Source: Pseudomonadota bacterium
Lineage (GTDB): Bacteria > Pseudomonadota > Alphaproteobacteria > Rhodobacterales > Rhodobacteraceae
Direction of reading: 5' to 3'
DNA length: 64,000 nt
NCBI GenBank assembly: GCA_020161615.1
Contig: JAIUPD010000002.1
Span: 495,641 to 559,640 of the forward strand
Shown: piece by piece, positions 1 to 9,098 of the stretch
Layout of the letters: each line of letters starts with the position of its first letter
How positions within the stretch are numbered: the stretch's first letter is position 1
The notes under the pieces: model-generated
Databases searched by the model: none
What the model saw: the letters and a program-made list of their open reading frames with translations, nothing else
What the model was told of the DNA's origin: nothing
Made by a program: the position numbers and the translations under genes

Positions 1-2
1 CG

Positions 3-104
3 CCCGGGGTGCATGGGGATTTCGACCTCGTGAGCTATGGGGCCGACGGGCGCAGCGGGGGAAGCGGCGCCGATGCCGACATCACCAGCTGGCAAGGGCG
101 ATAG
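3..104 (+). CDS. gspG: Type II secretion major pseudopilin GspG, C-terminal fragment
   Basis: The left edge cuts this gene. The frame starting at base 3 is open to a TAG at 102-104 and gives 33 residues containing DFDLVSYGADG and ending DADITSWQGR. This is the typical C-terminal signature of the major T2SS pseudopilin: a calcium-loop region followed by a short acidic and Trp-containing tail. The next pseudopilin gene, gspH, begins inside it, which fits the usual gspG-gspH order. Only the C-terminus is visible, so the N-terminal methylation site and helix cannot be checked. It would be the main subunit of the periplasmic pseudopilus. Confidence 0.82.
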   Translation, partial: PGVHGDFDLVSYGADGRSGGSGADADITSWQGR

Positions 105-573
105 CCGCCTCCCCGCGCGGGGCTTCACGCTGATCGAATTGCTGGTGGTGGTGGCGATCGTCGCCATCCTGTCCCTGGGCGTCGGCCTTTCGGCGGGCGG
201 GCTCTTTGCGCGGCCGGGCGCGGTCTCGGCGGCCGAGCGGCTGGTGCAGGCCGATCGCCAAGCGCGCGACCGGGCGCTTCTGGGCCGCGGCATGATCGGG
301 CTGTTCCCGCGCGAGGACGGCTGGGCGCTGATGCACCGCACCGGAGAGGACTGGCAGTCCGAGGGCGCGGCGCTCACCCTCGGCGCCGCGCGGCTGTCCT
401 GGGAGGTCGCCGGCCGACCCATTCTGCCCGGCCTCAACGGTCCCGGAGACGAGGCGCCGCCCGTGCAGATCGCCCCGGATGGCGGCAGCACACCCTATGC
501 CGTCACCATCCTCAGCGGAAGCGCGCGACAGGTCTGCCGGGCTCCGGCCGGGGGGGCGCTGACATGCGAGTGA
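73..573 (+). CDS. gspH: Type II secretion minor pseudopilin GspH
   Basis: A 166-residue protein with a prepilin leader. About 17 basic/neutral residues end in Gly and are followed by FTLIELLVVVAIVAIL, so cleavage is expected between G17 and F18, with the conserved Glu at mature position 5. After the helix comes a small globular domain, as in minor pseudopilins. I chose ATG 73, because the in-frame ATG at 37 would give a longer leader and a 68-base overlap with gspG. The gene overlaps the end of gspG by 32 bases and the start of gspI by 10. GspH is expected to join the tip complex of the pseudopilus. H is assigned from order and size (inference); pseudopilin class is certain. Confidence 0.85.
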   Translation: MPTSPAGKGDSRLPARGFTLIELLVVVAIVAILSLGVGLSAGGLFARPGAVSAAERLVQADRQARDRALLGRGMIGLFPREDGWALMHRTGEDWQSEGAALTLGAARLSWEVAGRPILPGLNGPGDEAPPVQIAPDGGSTPYAVTILSGSARQVCRAPAGGALTCE

Positions 574-917
574 GGGGTTTCACCTTGATCGAACTGGCGG
601 TGGCCGTGGCGATTCTGGCCATGGGGTCGGTCGCGGCCTATCGCAGCGTCGATCAGGCACAGCGCGGCGTGGGGGGGCAACTGGACCGGGCGCTGGCGGC
701 CGAGGTGGCGCTGAACCGCGCCGCGGAACTCAGGCTAGGGGGAATGCATGCCGGACGCCGCCTGCCCGATCGCGTGTCCCAGGGTCGCATCGACTGGCGC
801 GTCACGGTCGAGGAGGCGGCAACCGCCTCCGGCATGATCGAGGCGACGATCCTCGTCTCGGCCCCGGGTCGTCCGGGTGCGAGTTTCGTCACCATCGTGC
901 CACGGGAGCGGCGCTGA
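564..917 (+). CDS. gspI: Type II secretion minor pseudopilin GspI
   Basis: A 117-residue minor pseudopilin. It starts with a five-residue leader MRVRG followed by FTLIELAVAVAILAMG, so prepilin peptidase would cut after G5 and Glu is at mature position 5. The short length, the position between gspH and gspJ, and the compact C-terminal domain match GspI, which nucleates the I-J-K tip complex. The gene starts inside gspH and its stop shares one base with the gspJ start, so the pseudopilin genes are translationally coupled. Confidence 0.87.
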   Translation: MRVRGFTLIELAVAVAILAMGSVAAYRSVDQAQRGVGGQLDRALAAEVALNRAAELRLGGMHAGRRLPDRVSQGRIDWRVTVEEAATASGMIEATILVSAPGRPGASFVTIVPRERR

Positions 918-1462
918 TGCGGCGCGGCTTTACCCTGATCGAGCTTCTGGCGGCGATGGCCATTCTCGCCGTTGTCTCGGTCATGGGGGTGCAGGCGCTG
1001 GGCGGCGTGTTTCAGCAGCGGGCGGTCCTGAACCGGGTCGATGATCGCTCGGCCGCGCTGATCCGCACGCTGTCGGCGTTAAGGCAGGATCTGGAGGCAG
1101 CGCTGCCCCTGCCGACGACCGGCGGTCTGTCCGAAGCGGTGACCGCGGGAATCCGCGTCGAGCCGGGCCGTCTGGGCTGGATGCGGGGCGGGCTGGCCGA
1201 TCTGCCGGGCGATCCGGCGACGGGCGCGGGCAGCGTCGAGTGGTCTGTCACCGAGGCACGGCTGAGCCGTCGGGCGATCCGGGTGCTGCCGGGCACCGGC
1301 GGTTCGTCGCAGGTGATGCTGGAGGGCGTCACCGCCCTGACCCTGGTTCCCCTGGGCCTGCCCGAGGGCGACGAGGCCGACCCCCGCCTGCTGGCGCCCG
1401 GCTATGAGGTGATGCTGGAGACCACGGAATGGGGTCGCCTCCGGCTGGTGGTGGCGCGATGA
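917..1462 (+). CDS. gspJ: Type II secretion minor pseudopilin GspJ
   Basis: A 181-residue pseudopilin with leader MRRG and then FTLIELLAAMAILAVVSVMG, giving Glu5 of the mature protein. The body VNRVDDRSAALIRTLSALRQDLEA-like segment (around residues 40-65) and the beta-rich C-terminal half that ends GRLRLVVAR fit GspJ of the tip complex. The ATG overlaps the gspI stop in a TGATG arrangement, and the gspJ stop overlaps the gspK start, so this is one polycistronic unit. It is membrane-inserted before extraction into the pseudopilus. Confidence 0.87.
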   Translation: MRRGFTLIELLAAMAILAVVSVMGVQALGGVFQQRAVLNRVDDRSAALIRTLSALRQDLEAALPLPTTGGLSEAVTAGIRVEPGRLGWMRGGLADLPGDPATGAGSVEWSVTEARLSRRAIRVLPGTGGSSQVMLEGVTALTLVPLGLPEGDEADPRLLAPGYEVMLETTEWGRLRLVVAR

Positions 1463-2307
1463 GGCGCAGCCGGGGCATGGCGTTGATCCAGGCGCTGCTG
1501 ATCGTCGCGGCCATCGCCGCGGTGGCCGCAGCCCTGCTCTCGCGGGCCGAGACGGCGCGCGCCCGGCTGGAATGGCGTTTCGAGGGGGATCAGGCGGCGC
1601 TCTATCTCGGCGCCGGGGTCGAGGAAGTGCGCCGCCTTCTGCCCGAGCGGGGCGAAGTCCATCGCCGCCAGGATTGGGCGCGGCCGCGCGACGCCGTGCC
1701 CCTCGACCGGGGCAGCCTGTCCTGGCGGGCCACAGACCTGCAGGGGCGGTTCAACCTGAACCTGCTGCGCGGCGACCCGGACCAGAGCTATCAGGCGGCG
1801 TTCCGGCGCCTCGCCGCGGCGCAGGGCCTGTCCGAGGCGGCGCAGACCCGCGTTTTGGCCGACATCGCCGCCGCCACAGAGGACCTGCTGCCCAGCGCGC
1901 CGCTTCTGCTGGGCGCGCTGGCCGACGAGCCCGAGGCCTGGGCGGCGCTCGACCCGCTCATCGCCGCCTGGCCGGGCAGCGAGGCGATGAACGTCAACAC
2001 CCTGCCGCCGCCGGTGCTGGCCGCGCTGATGCCCGATCTGGGGGGCTCGGGCCTGGATCTGCTGGTCCGGCGGCTGGAGAGCGAGCCGGTGCCAAGCCCC
2101 GAGGTTCTGGCGGTCTGGCTGCGTCAGCGGCTGGGCGAGCCCGCGGCAACGGCGCTCGAGTCGTTGCGCCTGGGGGTGACATCGCGACGCTTCGCGCTGG
2201 AGGTCGAGGCGCGACTTGACAGCCTGGTGCTGCGCCGGTCTGTTGTGGTGGACACGGGCGGGGCCGCAGGGCCCGGCGCCGTGCTGATGTCAGTGCCAAG
2301 GCCTTGA
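1459..2307 (+). CDS. gspK: Type II secretion minor pseudopilin GspK
   Basis: A 282-residue protein. The leader MRRSRG is followed by MALIQALLIVAAIAAVAAALLS, so mature position 5 is Gln rather than Glu. Lack of Glu5 is a known feature of GspK, which caps the pseudopilus tip. A large helical insert follows, containing EAMNVNTLPPPVLAALMPDL, the segment typical of the GspK alpha domain. The size also matches GspK, which is larger than the other minor pseudopilins. I chose ATG 1459 because it overlaps the gspJ stop as ATGA; an upstream in-frame ATG at 1429 would sit before the leader. Confidence 0.9.
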   Translation: MRRSRGMALIQALLIVAAIAAVAAALLSRAETARARLEWRFEGDQAALYLGAGVEEVRRLLPERGEVHRRQDWARPRDAVPLDRGSLSWRATDLQGRFNLNLLRGDPDQSYQAAFRRLAAAQGLSEAAQTRVLADIAAATEDLLPSAPLLLGALADEPEAWAALDPLIAAWPGSEAMNVNTLPPPVLAALMPDLGGSGLDLLVRRLESEPVPSPEVLAVWLRQRLGEPAATALESLRLGVTSRRFALEVEARLDSLVLRRSVVVDTGGAAGPGAVLMSVPRP

Positions 2308-2309
2308 GA

Positions 2310-3470
2310 ATGCGTGACTCCGCCTCTGCCCGCCGACGCGCGCCTGCGCCCGCGACCTGGCGGATCGGCGACGGGGCGCCGCCCGCCGGCCCCTTCGTCG
2401 CGCTGGTCCCCGGGGCCGAGGCGCCGCTGATCGCGCTGACCCTGCCGGCCGCGCTGAAGGGCGTCGCGCGCGAGGATGTGGCGCGGCGGCAGGCGCTGGA
2501 CCGGATGGGGCCGGGGCTCGATGTGCGTCCGGCGCGGCTGGAGGGAGTCGAAGATTGGGCCCGCGTCGCCGTCGCCGAACGGACGCAGGTGCTGCGCTGG
2601 CGGGGCGCGTTGGGTCCGGCCGTGGCGCGCTGCCGGGGATTGGTGCCCGATTACCTGGCCTTGCCCGCCGCCCCGGGCCTCTGGGTTGTCGAGGCCGACC
2701 GCGACGGCGTGGTGGCGCGGCTGGGCCCGGCCGATGGCTTTGCCGCTGAACACGCGCTGGCCCTGCGGATGCTGACCCTCGCGCTGGCCGAGGCGCGGGC
2801 GGGAGGCGCACTGCCTCGCGCGGTGCTTCTGACGGGCGAAACGGCCCCGGCCTTTGCCCCGCTGTTCGAGGGGATGAGCCTGGTCTCCCGGGCCGGGGAC
2901 CTTCCCGCTGCGCTGACCCCCCGGGTCATGGCGCTGGGCGAGGCTGCGGTCGATTTCGCCCGCGATCCCCGCGCCGATGCCGAGGGGGTCGAGGCGCGGA
3001 TCCGGCGGCTGATCTGGCCCGCGCTGCTGGTGGTGCTGGGCGCGCTGGGCTGGGTTGGGGCGCAAGGACTGGGCATCGCCCGCGACCGGGCCGAGGCCGC
3101 GGCGGTGCAGGCGGAAACGCTGGCGGCGGTGCGGCGCGATCTGCTGCCCTCGGGCCCCATTCTGGACCTCGAGGTGCAGGTGATGCGCGAGATCGAGCGC
3201 CGCCGCAGCGCCGCGCGGCCCGAGGTCGCCGCCCTGGGGCCGCTGGATCTGTTGCGGCAGGCGGCGCCGGTGCTGGCCGGGACCGAGGTGCAGGCGGTGA
3301 CGCTGGGCGCGGACGGCCTCTCGGTCGAGGTGCAGGTGCCGGATTTCCAGGCGCTCGACGCTTTGGTCGAGGCGCTGGCCGCCGCGGATCTGACCGTGCG
3401 CGCCAGCCGCTCGGCCATCGACCCCGCGGGCGGTGTCGGCGCCACGCTGGCCCTGGAGGCTCTGCCATGA
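2310..3470 (+). CDS. gspL: Type II secretion inner-membrane platform protein GspL
   Basis: A 386-residue protein with the GspL layout. A cytoplasmic actin-like domain spans about residues 15-215, with a single membrane helix around 234-254 (LIWPALLVVLGALGWVGA). A periplasmic coiled/ferredoxin-like domain follows and ends LALEALP. GspL recruits the ATPase GspE to the membrane and pairs with GspM. ATG 2310 lies just after the gspK stop; a TTG at 2304 in the same frame is an alternative start. The 3' end overlaps gspM as ATGA. Primary sequence is weakly conserved in this family, so the call rests on architecture and gene order. Confidence 0.83.
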   Translation: MRDSASARRRAPAPATWRIGDGAPPAGPFVALVPGAEAPLIALTLPAALKGVAREDVARRQALDRMGPGLDVRPARLEGVEDWARVAVAERTQVLRWRGALGPAVARCRGLVPDYLALPAAPGLWVVEADRDGVVARLGPADGFAAEHALALRMLTLALAEARAGGALPRAVLLTGETAPAFAPLFEGMSLVSRAGDLPAALTPRVMALGEAAVDFARDPRADAEGVEARIRRLIWPALLVVLGALGWVGAQGLGIARDRAEAAAVQAETLAAVRRDLLPSGPILDLEVQVMREIERRRSAARPEVAALGPLDLLRQAAPVLAGTEVQAVTLGADGLSVEVQVPDFQALDALVEALAAADLTVRASRSAIDPAGGVGATLALEALP

Positions 3471-3964
3471 TCGCGGCGCTTGCCCGCCAGCTTGTCCGTC
3501 GCAGCCCGCGCGAGAGGTTTCTTCTGGCGCTGCTCCTCCTCGGCGCGGTGCCACTGGCCTTCCTGTCCCTGCTGGCGCTGCCGCTGAACGACGCCCGCAC
3601 CGCCGCCCGCGCCGATCTGGAGGCCGCCCGCGCCACCCAGGCCTGGTACATTGCCCGTCAGGCCGAGATCGCGGCGCTTCCCCAGCCCGGGGTGGCGCCC
3701 CCCGAGGATGGGCGCCCCGCCCCGGTGGGCCTGGGCGGGATCGAGGCGCGGCTCATCGCTGCAGGCCTGCGGCCTTCGGTGACGCTCTTGGCCAATGCCC
3801 CGAACGGGCGGGTGGCGCTGAGCCTGGACTCGGTGGATTTCGCCGATCTGATGCCCTGGATCGACGGGATCGGCGCGGCGGGCTATGCCGTGGCGGCGCT
3901 GCGGTTCGACCGCACCGGACCGGGCAGGGTGGACGCCGAACTGCAACTGGAGCCGCTGCCATGA
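3467..3964 (+). CDS. gspM: Type II secretion protein GspM
   Basis: A 165-residue bitopic protein with a short basic N-terminus (RRSPRER) and one membrane helix at about residues 18-38. An Arg/Ala-rich helical stretch and a small periplasmic domain follow. Size, topology and position directly after gspL fit GspM, the partner of GspL in the inner-membrane platform. The start overlaps the gspL stop and the stop overlaps the next start (both ATGA), so it is translationally coupled on both sides. Confidence 0.8.
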   Translation: MIAALARQLVRRSPRERFLLALLLLGAVPLAFLSLLALPLNDARTAARADLEAARATQAWYIARQAEIAALPQPGVAPPEDGRPAPVGLGGIEARLIAAGLRPSVTLLANAPNGRVALSLDSVDFADLMPWIDGIGAAGYAVAALRFDRTGPGRVDAELQLEPLP

Positions 3965-4443
3965 TCCGGGTCCTTGCCGTCTTTTTCGGGCTCTGGCTGG
4001 GGCTGTGTCTGGCACTCCTGGTCGGCGGCACGCTGGGGCATCTGCGGATGGTCAGCGAGCGCATCGGCTGGGCGCTGCCGGGCTGGGTCGCGGCGCTCGA
4101 CGACGACAGCGGTTTCACCAGCGGTCAGGGCAGGCTGGAGAGCGCGTCGCTGGACTGGCGGCTCACGGGCTGGGACGGGTTCGATCTGAGATTGACCGGC
4201 CCCGACTGGCAGGCGACGGGCCGGGCCGAGCCCGAGGGGGCGGCGCTGAGGATCGGCGCGCTGCGCGGCACGCTGCCGCTCGACTGGCTGGGCGCGGGGC
4301 CGGGGATGCTGGCGCTGGACGGCGGCGATCTGCTCGTCGGGCTGGACGGGGAGATCCGCGAGGGCCGGATCGACGGACAGGCGAGCGGCGCTGTGGTGAC
4401 CCTGCTGTGGGAGGGCGGCGCCTGGCGGAACGCTAACCGCTGA
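3961..4443 (+). CDS. gspN: GspN-like type II secretion protein, short form
   Basis: A 160-residue protein with an N-terminal membrane helix (residues 2-24). A beta-rich periplasmic part follows, with alternating SASLDWRLTGWDGFDLRLTG-type strands. GspN proteins sit at this place in gsp operons and have the same single-helix plus beta-domain layout, but they are usually about 250 residues, so this is a short version. GspN is not essential in many systems. The last 11 bases overlap the convergent gspF. The assignment is mostly by position and fold pattern. Confidence 0.6.
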   Translation: MIRVLAVFFGLWLGLCLALLVGGTLGHLRMVSERIGWALPGWVAALDDDSGFTSGQGRLESASLDWRLTGWDGFDLRLTGPDWQATGRAEPEGAALRIGALRGTLPLDWLGAGPGMLALDGGDLLVGLDGEIREGRIDGQASGAVVTLLWEGGAWRNANR

Positions 4444-5641
4444 CCAGCGCCTGCATGTCGAAGATCGGCAGAAGGATCGCCAGCACGATGGTCAGCACCA
4501 TGCCGCCGACGATCACCATGCTGGCCGGTTCGATGATCACCGAGACCCGCTTTCGCTCGGTCCTGAGCCAGCTTTCCGCCAGCACCGCCGCCCGTTCCGT
4601 CATCGGCCCCAGCCGGGCCGAAGCCTCGCCCGCCTGCACCAATTGCCGGGCGACCGGATGCAGGAACGGGAGCCGCGCCAGCGCCTGACTGAGGCTTTCA
4701 CCGCGTTTCAGCGCCTCGCCCGCTTCCTCGGCCGTGGTACGGTAGCGGGCGATGTCCAGGACGCCGGCCGAAAAGCGCAGCGCCTCGGTCAGCGGCAGGC
4801 GCGAGTTGATGACCACGGCGAGCGTGCGCAGGTATTGCGCGGCGGCCGCCATCCTGAGGAAGCGCCCGATCAGCGGCAGGCGCAGGAAGAGCTCGTCCCG
4901 CCGATCCCTGAGGCTGGGCGTGCGGCTGACGGTGATCCACAGGAAGACCAGCGCCGCGACGCCCGCCAGCAGCAGCGGCCAGTTGCCCTTGATCCAGTCG
5001 ACGATGCCCATGACGGCCACGGTGAGGGGCGGCATCGGGCGGCCCGAATCCTCGAACATGGCCATGATTTCAGGGGCGACGGTGGTCATCAGGATGGCGC
5101 AGACGACCACGGCGACGACGGTGACGAAGGCGGGATAGACCAGCGCCGAGGTGATCGCCGCCCTATCCCCGGCCGATGTCTCCAGATGGTCGGCGAGCGT
5201 GGCGAAGACCGCGCCCAGATCGCCCGAGCGTTCCCCCGCGCGGACCGCCGCCGCGTACCAGGGCGGCAGCGCGCCGCCCGCGCGGCTGAGCGCATCGGCC
5301 ATGGATTCGCCTTCCAGCAGCCCGGCCCGGGCCTCGGCCGCCAGTCGCTCGATCCGGGCCGCCCCGGCCGAGCCCTGCACCGCCTCCAGCGCCGCATCGG
5401 CTGTCAGCCCGGCGCCCAGCAGCACCGCCATCTGTCGGGTGAAGACGCTGAGCAGGTCGCGGTCTATCCGCCGTTCGCGCCGCCGCACGCGGGTTGGCGT
5501 GCTGGCCTGCGCCTCCAGCGTCGAGGGCATGAGCCCCAGCGCCGCCACCCGCTGCGAGGCGTCGCCCTCGTCCTCGGCCACCACCATGCCGCGCTTTCGT
5601 TTGCCGTCGGCCGTATAGGCGGTATAGGCGAAGGTTTTCAC
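4433..5641 (-). CDS. gspF: Type II secretion inner-membrane platform protein GspF
   Basis: A 402-residue polytopic protein. The start MKTFAYTAYTADGKRKRGMV and the segment DLLSVFTRQMAVLLGAGLT are classic for GspF/PilC. Two repeated cytoplasmic four-helix domains (about residues 62-190 and 265-385) alternate with membrane helices near 168-190, 221-240 and 370-395. The first helix region carries the conserved ILMTTVAPEIMAMFEDSG. GspF forms the core of the inner-membrane platform and couples GspE to pseudopilus growth. Its start overlaps the gspE stop as ATGA, so it is the last gene of the C-D-E-F operon. Confidence 0.95.
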   Translation of the reverse strand: MKTFAYTAYTADGKRKRGMVVAEDEGDASQRVAALGLMPSTLEAQASTPTRVRRRERRIDRDLLSVFTRQMAVLLGAGLTADAALEAVQGSAGAARIERLAAEARAGLLEGESMADALSRAGGALPPWYAAAVRAGERSGDLGAVFATLADHLETSAGDRAAITSALVYPAFVTVVAVVVCAILMTTVAPEIMAMFEDSGRPMPPLTVAVMGIVDWIKGNWPLLLAGVAALVFLWITVSRTPSLRDRRDELFLRLPLIGRFLRMAAAAQYLRTLAVVINSRLPLTEALRFSAGVLDIARYRTTAEEAGEALKRGESLSQALARLPFLHPVARQLVQAGEASARLGPMTERAAVLAESWLRTERKRVSVIIEPASMVIVGGMVLTIVLAILLPIFDMQALVSG

Positions 5642-7074
5642 GGGGTCTCACCCAGTACGCGGCGCACCTCGGCCAGCGAGGTCTGGCCCTCGGCCACCAG
5701 ATCCAGCGCCGATTGCATGAGGGAGGGGCGGGGGCCTGCGGCGTCGCGCAGCCGCACCTCGGAGGCGTCGCTGTCGATGGCGGCGCGCAGGCTTTCGTCG
5801 ATCTCCAGAATGTCGAAGACGCCGACCCGGCCGGAAAAACCCGTCTGGTCACAGGCGTCGCAGCCCCGGGCATGGGCGAGCGTCGCGGGCACCGGCCGGT
5901 CATGGGCGCGGAACTGGGCGGCCTCGGCCTCGGTCGGGGCCTCGTGCCGGGCGCATTGCGGGCAGAGGCGGCGGACCAGCCGCTGGGCCAGCACCCCGCG
6001 CAGGGTGGCGGCAATCAGATAACCCTCGACCCCCAGCTCGCGCAGCCGCACCACGGCCGACAGGGCGGAATTGGCGTGCAGAGAGGAAAACACCAGATGC
6101 CCGGTCAGCGCCGCCTCGCAGGCGACCTGTGCCGTCTCGCCGTCGCGGATCTCGCCCACCAGGATCACATCGGGGTCCTGCCTGAGGATTGAGCGCAGGC
6201 CGCGCGCGAAGGTGAGCCCGATCTCGGGGTTCACAGGGGTCTGGCTGATGCCGGGCAGGTCGTATTCGACCGGATCCTCGACCGTGAGGATCGTGCGTTC
6301 CCGCCGGTCGGCCAGCCTGAGCAGCGAATAAAGCGTCGTGGTCTTGCCGGACCCGGTGGGGCCGGTCGCCAGGATGATCCCGTTCGGCAGCGCCGCCAGC
6401 CGGTTCAGCCGGGCCGCGTTTTCCTCGGACAGGCCCAGCCGGTCCAGTCCCATCAACCCGCCGGATCGGTCGAGAAGCCGCATCACCACCCGCTCGCCAT
6501 GATGGCCGGGCAGGGTGGAGAGGCGCACGTCGATGGCCCGCCCGCCCAGGCGAAGGGCAATCCGCCCGTCCTGCGGCAGCCGCGTCTCGGCGATGTCGAG
6601 CCCGGCCATGACCTTCAGCCGCGAGACGACCCGCTTGGCCGGCACGTCGCGGCGGTCGAAGACGTTCTGCATGGTGCCGTCGATCCGCATCCGGGCCCGC
6701 AAGCCGTCCTCGTGCGGTTCCAGATGCAGGTCCGACGCGGCGCCACGCACCGCCTGTCTGAGCAGCTGGTTGACCAGCCGGATCACCGGCGCGTCCTCGG
6801 GATCCTCCAGAATGTCGCGGGCGGCGCGCTGGGGGTTGTCCTCGAGGTCGAAGGCGACCTCGCCACCCTCTTCCTGCCCGGTGTCGTAAAGCCGCGACAG
6901 GCGGCTCTGGAAGGCGTCCAGTTCCAGCGCCTCGGGATCGACCGGGCGGCCGGCGGCGCGGCGGGCGGCGCGCAGGCCGTTCATCGTGGCCTCGGGCCCG
7001 GTCAGCAGCGTTGTTTCATCCAGCGCCACCTGGTTGTCGCGGGCGAAGGCGAAGGGCAGGCGCGCGCCGCTCAT
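5638..7074 (-). CDS. gspE: Type II secretion ATPase GspE
   Basis: A 478-residue hexameric secretion ATPase. A short N-terminal domain is followed by the N2 domain with SDLHLEPHEDGLRARMRIDG (residues 114-133). Walker A GPTGSGKT lies at 238-245, followed by the Asp box, and a Walker B-like ILVGEIRD lies near 310. A tetracysteine zinc motif (CPQC then CDAC) sits between about 370 and 410. These identify the GspE/PilB class that powers pseudopilus assembly on the cytoplasmic side of GspF/GspL. It is eight bases upstream of the gspD stop region and overlaps gspF, in one operon. Confidence 0.96.
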   Translation of the reverse strand: MSGARLPFAFARDNQVALDETTLLTGPEATMNGLRAARRAAGRPVDPEALELDAFQSRLSRLYDTGQEEGGEVAFDLEDNPQRAARDILEDPEDAPVIRLVNQLLRQAVRGAASDLHLEPHEDGLRARMRIDGTMQNVFDRRDVPAKRVVSRLKVMAGLDIAETRLPQDGRIALRLGGRAIDVRLSTLPGHHGERVVMRLLDRSGGLMGLDRLGLSEENAARLNRLAALPNGIILATGPTGSGKTTTLYSLLRLADRRERTILTVEDPVEYDLPGISQTPVNPEIGLTFARGLRSILRQDPDVILVGEIRDGETAQVACEAALTGHLVFSSLHANSALSAVVRLRELGVEGYLIAATLRGVLAQRLVRRLCPQCARHEAPTEAEAAQFRAHDRPVPATLAHARGCDACDQTGFSGRVGVFDILEIDESLRAAIDSDASEVRLRDAAGPRPSLMQSALDLVAEGQTSLAEVRRVLGETP

Positions 7075-7081
7075 CGCCCGC

Positions 7082-9010
7082 TCATTGGCCTGAGCCGACG
7101 TTCAGGCGCGGTGGCAGCGGCGGGAACAGCCGCTCGCGCACCGCCTGATCGACATAGGTTTCGTCGAAGGGCTGGTTCAGGTCCACGCCATCGAAAGGAA
7201 ATCCGGTGCGGCGAACCTGCGGATAAAGGCTGTCGTTGTTGCGCGGCGCGATCTGGCGGCTGAGCGTTTCACTCTGGCGGGCGATCTCGCGGGTGAGGCG
7301 CGTCGCGTCATGCTCGCTGCCGACCACGCGGGGGCGCAGCATCACGAGGAGCACGCGCTGCCCTTCCTGCACCGAGCGGCCACGGAACAGGTTGCCCAGC
7401 AGGGGAATGTTGCTGAGCCCCGGGACGCGCTGGTTCTGCGCGGTCGAGCTGTCCTCGATCAGGCCGCCGAGGATGATCACCTCGCCGTCGCCCACCAGCG
7501 CATTGGTCGAAAGCCTGCGCCGGGCGGTGATCTCGCCCCCCGCCGCCGCGGTCGAGCCGGTGAGGTTCGACACCTCCTGCGCGATGGCCATGCGGACGGT
7601 GCCGTCGTCGGTGATCTGCGGCGTGACGGTCAGCGTCAGGCCCACGTCCTGGCGTTCGATGGTCTGGAACGGATCCTGCGCGGACCCTCCCTGCGTCGAG
7701 GAATAGGAGCCGGTCACGAAGGGCACGTTCTGCGCCACAACGATTTCGGCCTCCTGATTGTTGAGCGTCAGCACCGCCGGGGTGCTGAGCAGCCGGGTGG
7801 TGCGTTCGCGGGCGATGGCGGTGATCAGCGCCGCGAAATTCCCGTCCGAGGCGCCGATGAAGCCGCCGTTGCCGGGGTTGGGCGTGGTCGTGCCCCCGGC
7901 CATCGCCTGCGAAATCAGCGTGATGAGCGAGGAGCGCCCGTCCATGGCAAACGAGGTGCCGCCGCCGATGGCCTCGTTCAGAAGGCCGCCGAACTGTACC
8001 GAGAGGTCCGAGAAATTCTCGGCCGAAATCTCGAAAATCACCGCCTCGATCAGCACCTGCGACGGGCGGATGTCCAGCGACTGCACGGCCTGGGCGATGG
8101 CATCGACCCGGTCGCGCGGCGCGGTCACCAGGATGGAGTTGGTCTGCGGCTCGGCGACGATGGTGATCGCGGCCTCGCCCTCGCCACCCGTGCCGATCGA
8201 CTGGCGCAGCACCTCGGCCAGATCCGTCGCCTGGGCATAGCTCAGCCGCACCACGCGCGAGGTCGGGCGCTGCTGCGGCTGGTCGAGCTGGTTGACCACG
8301 TTGCGCACCCGGTTGCGAAACTCGGCCGGTCCGGCCACCACGATGGCATTGGCGCCGGTATCAGCGGCGATGGTGCCCGCGCCGCCGGTGGCGGGCAGGG
8401 CGGCCTGCAGGACCGCGATCATCTCGCCCGCGCGGGCGTAGTTCAGCGGGATCGTTTCGACCGAACGGGTGCTGGCCTGCCCCAGGCGGGCGACCAGCGC
8501 CTCGATCCGGCCGATGTTCTCGCTGCGGTCCGACAGGATCAGAAGCCCGGCCGAGGGCACGGGCGTCAGCACCGCTTCGGGGGCGATCAGCGGTTCCACC
8601 ACGTCATAGACCTCGGTCAGGTCGCCGCCCGGCACCGGGATCACCCGCGTCTCATAGGCGCCCGGCCGCGGCACCCGCCCCGCGCCCGAAGCGAGGCTGG
8701 CGGCGGCGGTCATCGGCACGATGCGGTCGACGCCCTCGCCCTCGACGATGGTGAGGTTGTTGATCTCCAGCACGTTGAGGAAGATCTCATACATGGCGGC
8801 GGGCGTTACCGGGACCGGCGCGAAGACCGAGACACTGCCCTGCACATCGGGATCGACCAGGAAATTGCGCCCCGTCTGCTCGCCCACCAGCTGAATGTAG
8901 TTGCGCAGATCGACATCGCGCAGATCCAGCCTGAGCTGGGCCGCGGCGGGATGCCCGACGCCGACAGCGAGGTACAGGCACAGAAGGAACAGGGCAATGA
9001 GGCGGCTCAT
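7082..9010 (-). CDS. gspD: Type II secretion outer-membrane secretin GspD
   Basis: A 642-residue secretin with a signal peptide (residues 1-24, cut after AAA). The N0 domain begins QLRLDLRDVDLRNYIQLVGE, and repeated N1-N3 domains follow. The C-terminal secretin pore domain has VPFVTGSY near the first gate, VGLTLTVTPQI and a final LLVMLRPRVV. Together with GspC it forms the outer-membrane channel. The C-terminal tail of roughly 70 residues after the pore would carry the pilotin-binding S-domain if one exists. It lies between gspC and gspE on the minus strand. Confidence 0.96.
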   Translation of the reverse strand: MSRLIALFLLCLYLAVGVGHPAAAQLRLDLRDVDLRNYIQLVGEQTGRNFLVDPDVQGSVSVFAPVPVTPAAMYEIFLNVLEINNLTIVEGEGVDRIVPMTAAASLASGAGRVPRPGAYETRVIPVPGGDLTEVYDVVEPLIAPEAVLTPVPSAGLLILSDRSENIGRIEALVARLGQASTRSVETIPLNYARAGEMIAVLQAALPATGGAGTIAADTGANAIVVAGPAEFRNRVRNVVNQLDQPQQRPTSRVVRLSYAQATDLAEVLRQSIGTGGEGEAAITIVAEPQTNSILVTAPRDRVDAIAQAVQSLDIRPSQVLIEAVIFEISAENFSDLSVQFGGLLNEAIGGGTSFAMDGRSSLITLISQAMAGGTTTPNPGNGGFIGASDGNFAALITAIARERTTRLLSTPAVLTLNNQEAEIVVAQNVPFVTGSYSSTQGGSAQDPFQTIERQDVGLTLTVTPQITDDGTVRMAIAQEVSNLTGSTAAAGGEITARRRLSTNALVGDGEVIILGGLIEDSSTAQNQRVPGLSNIPLLGNLFRGRSVQEGQRVLLVMLRPRVVGSEHDATRLTREIARQSETLSRQIAPRNNDSLYPQVRRTGFPFDGVDLNQPFDETYVDQAVRERLFPPLPPRLNVGSGQ

Positions 9011-9098
9011 GAGGCAATTGTTTCCGAAAAGGGGGCAGCGTCAACGGGCATCGACGCCGGGCGCCGGGCGGGGGACTTGTGGCGGCAGGTCCGATCGG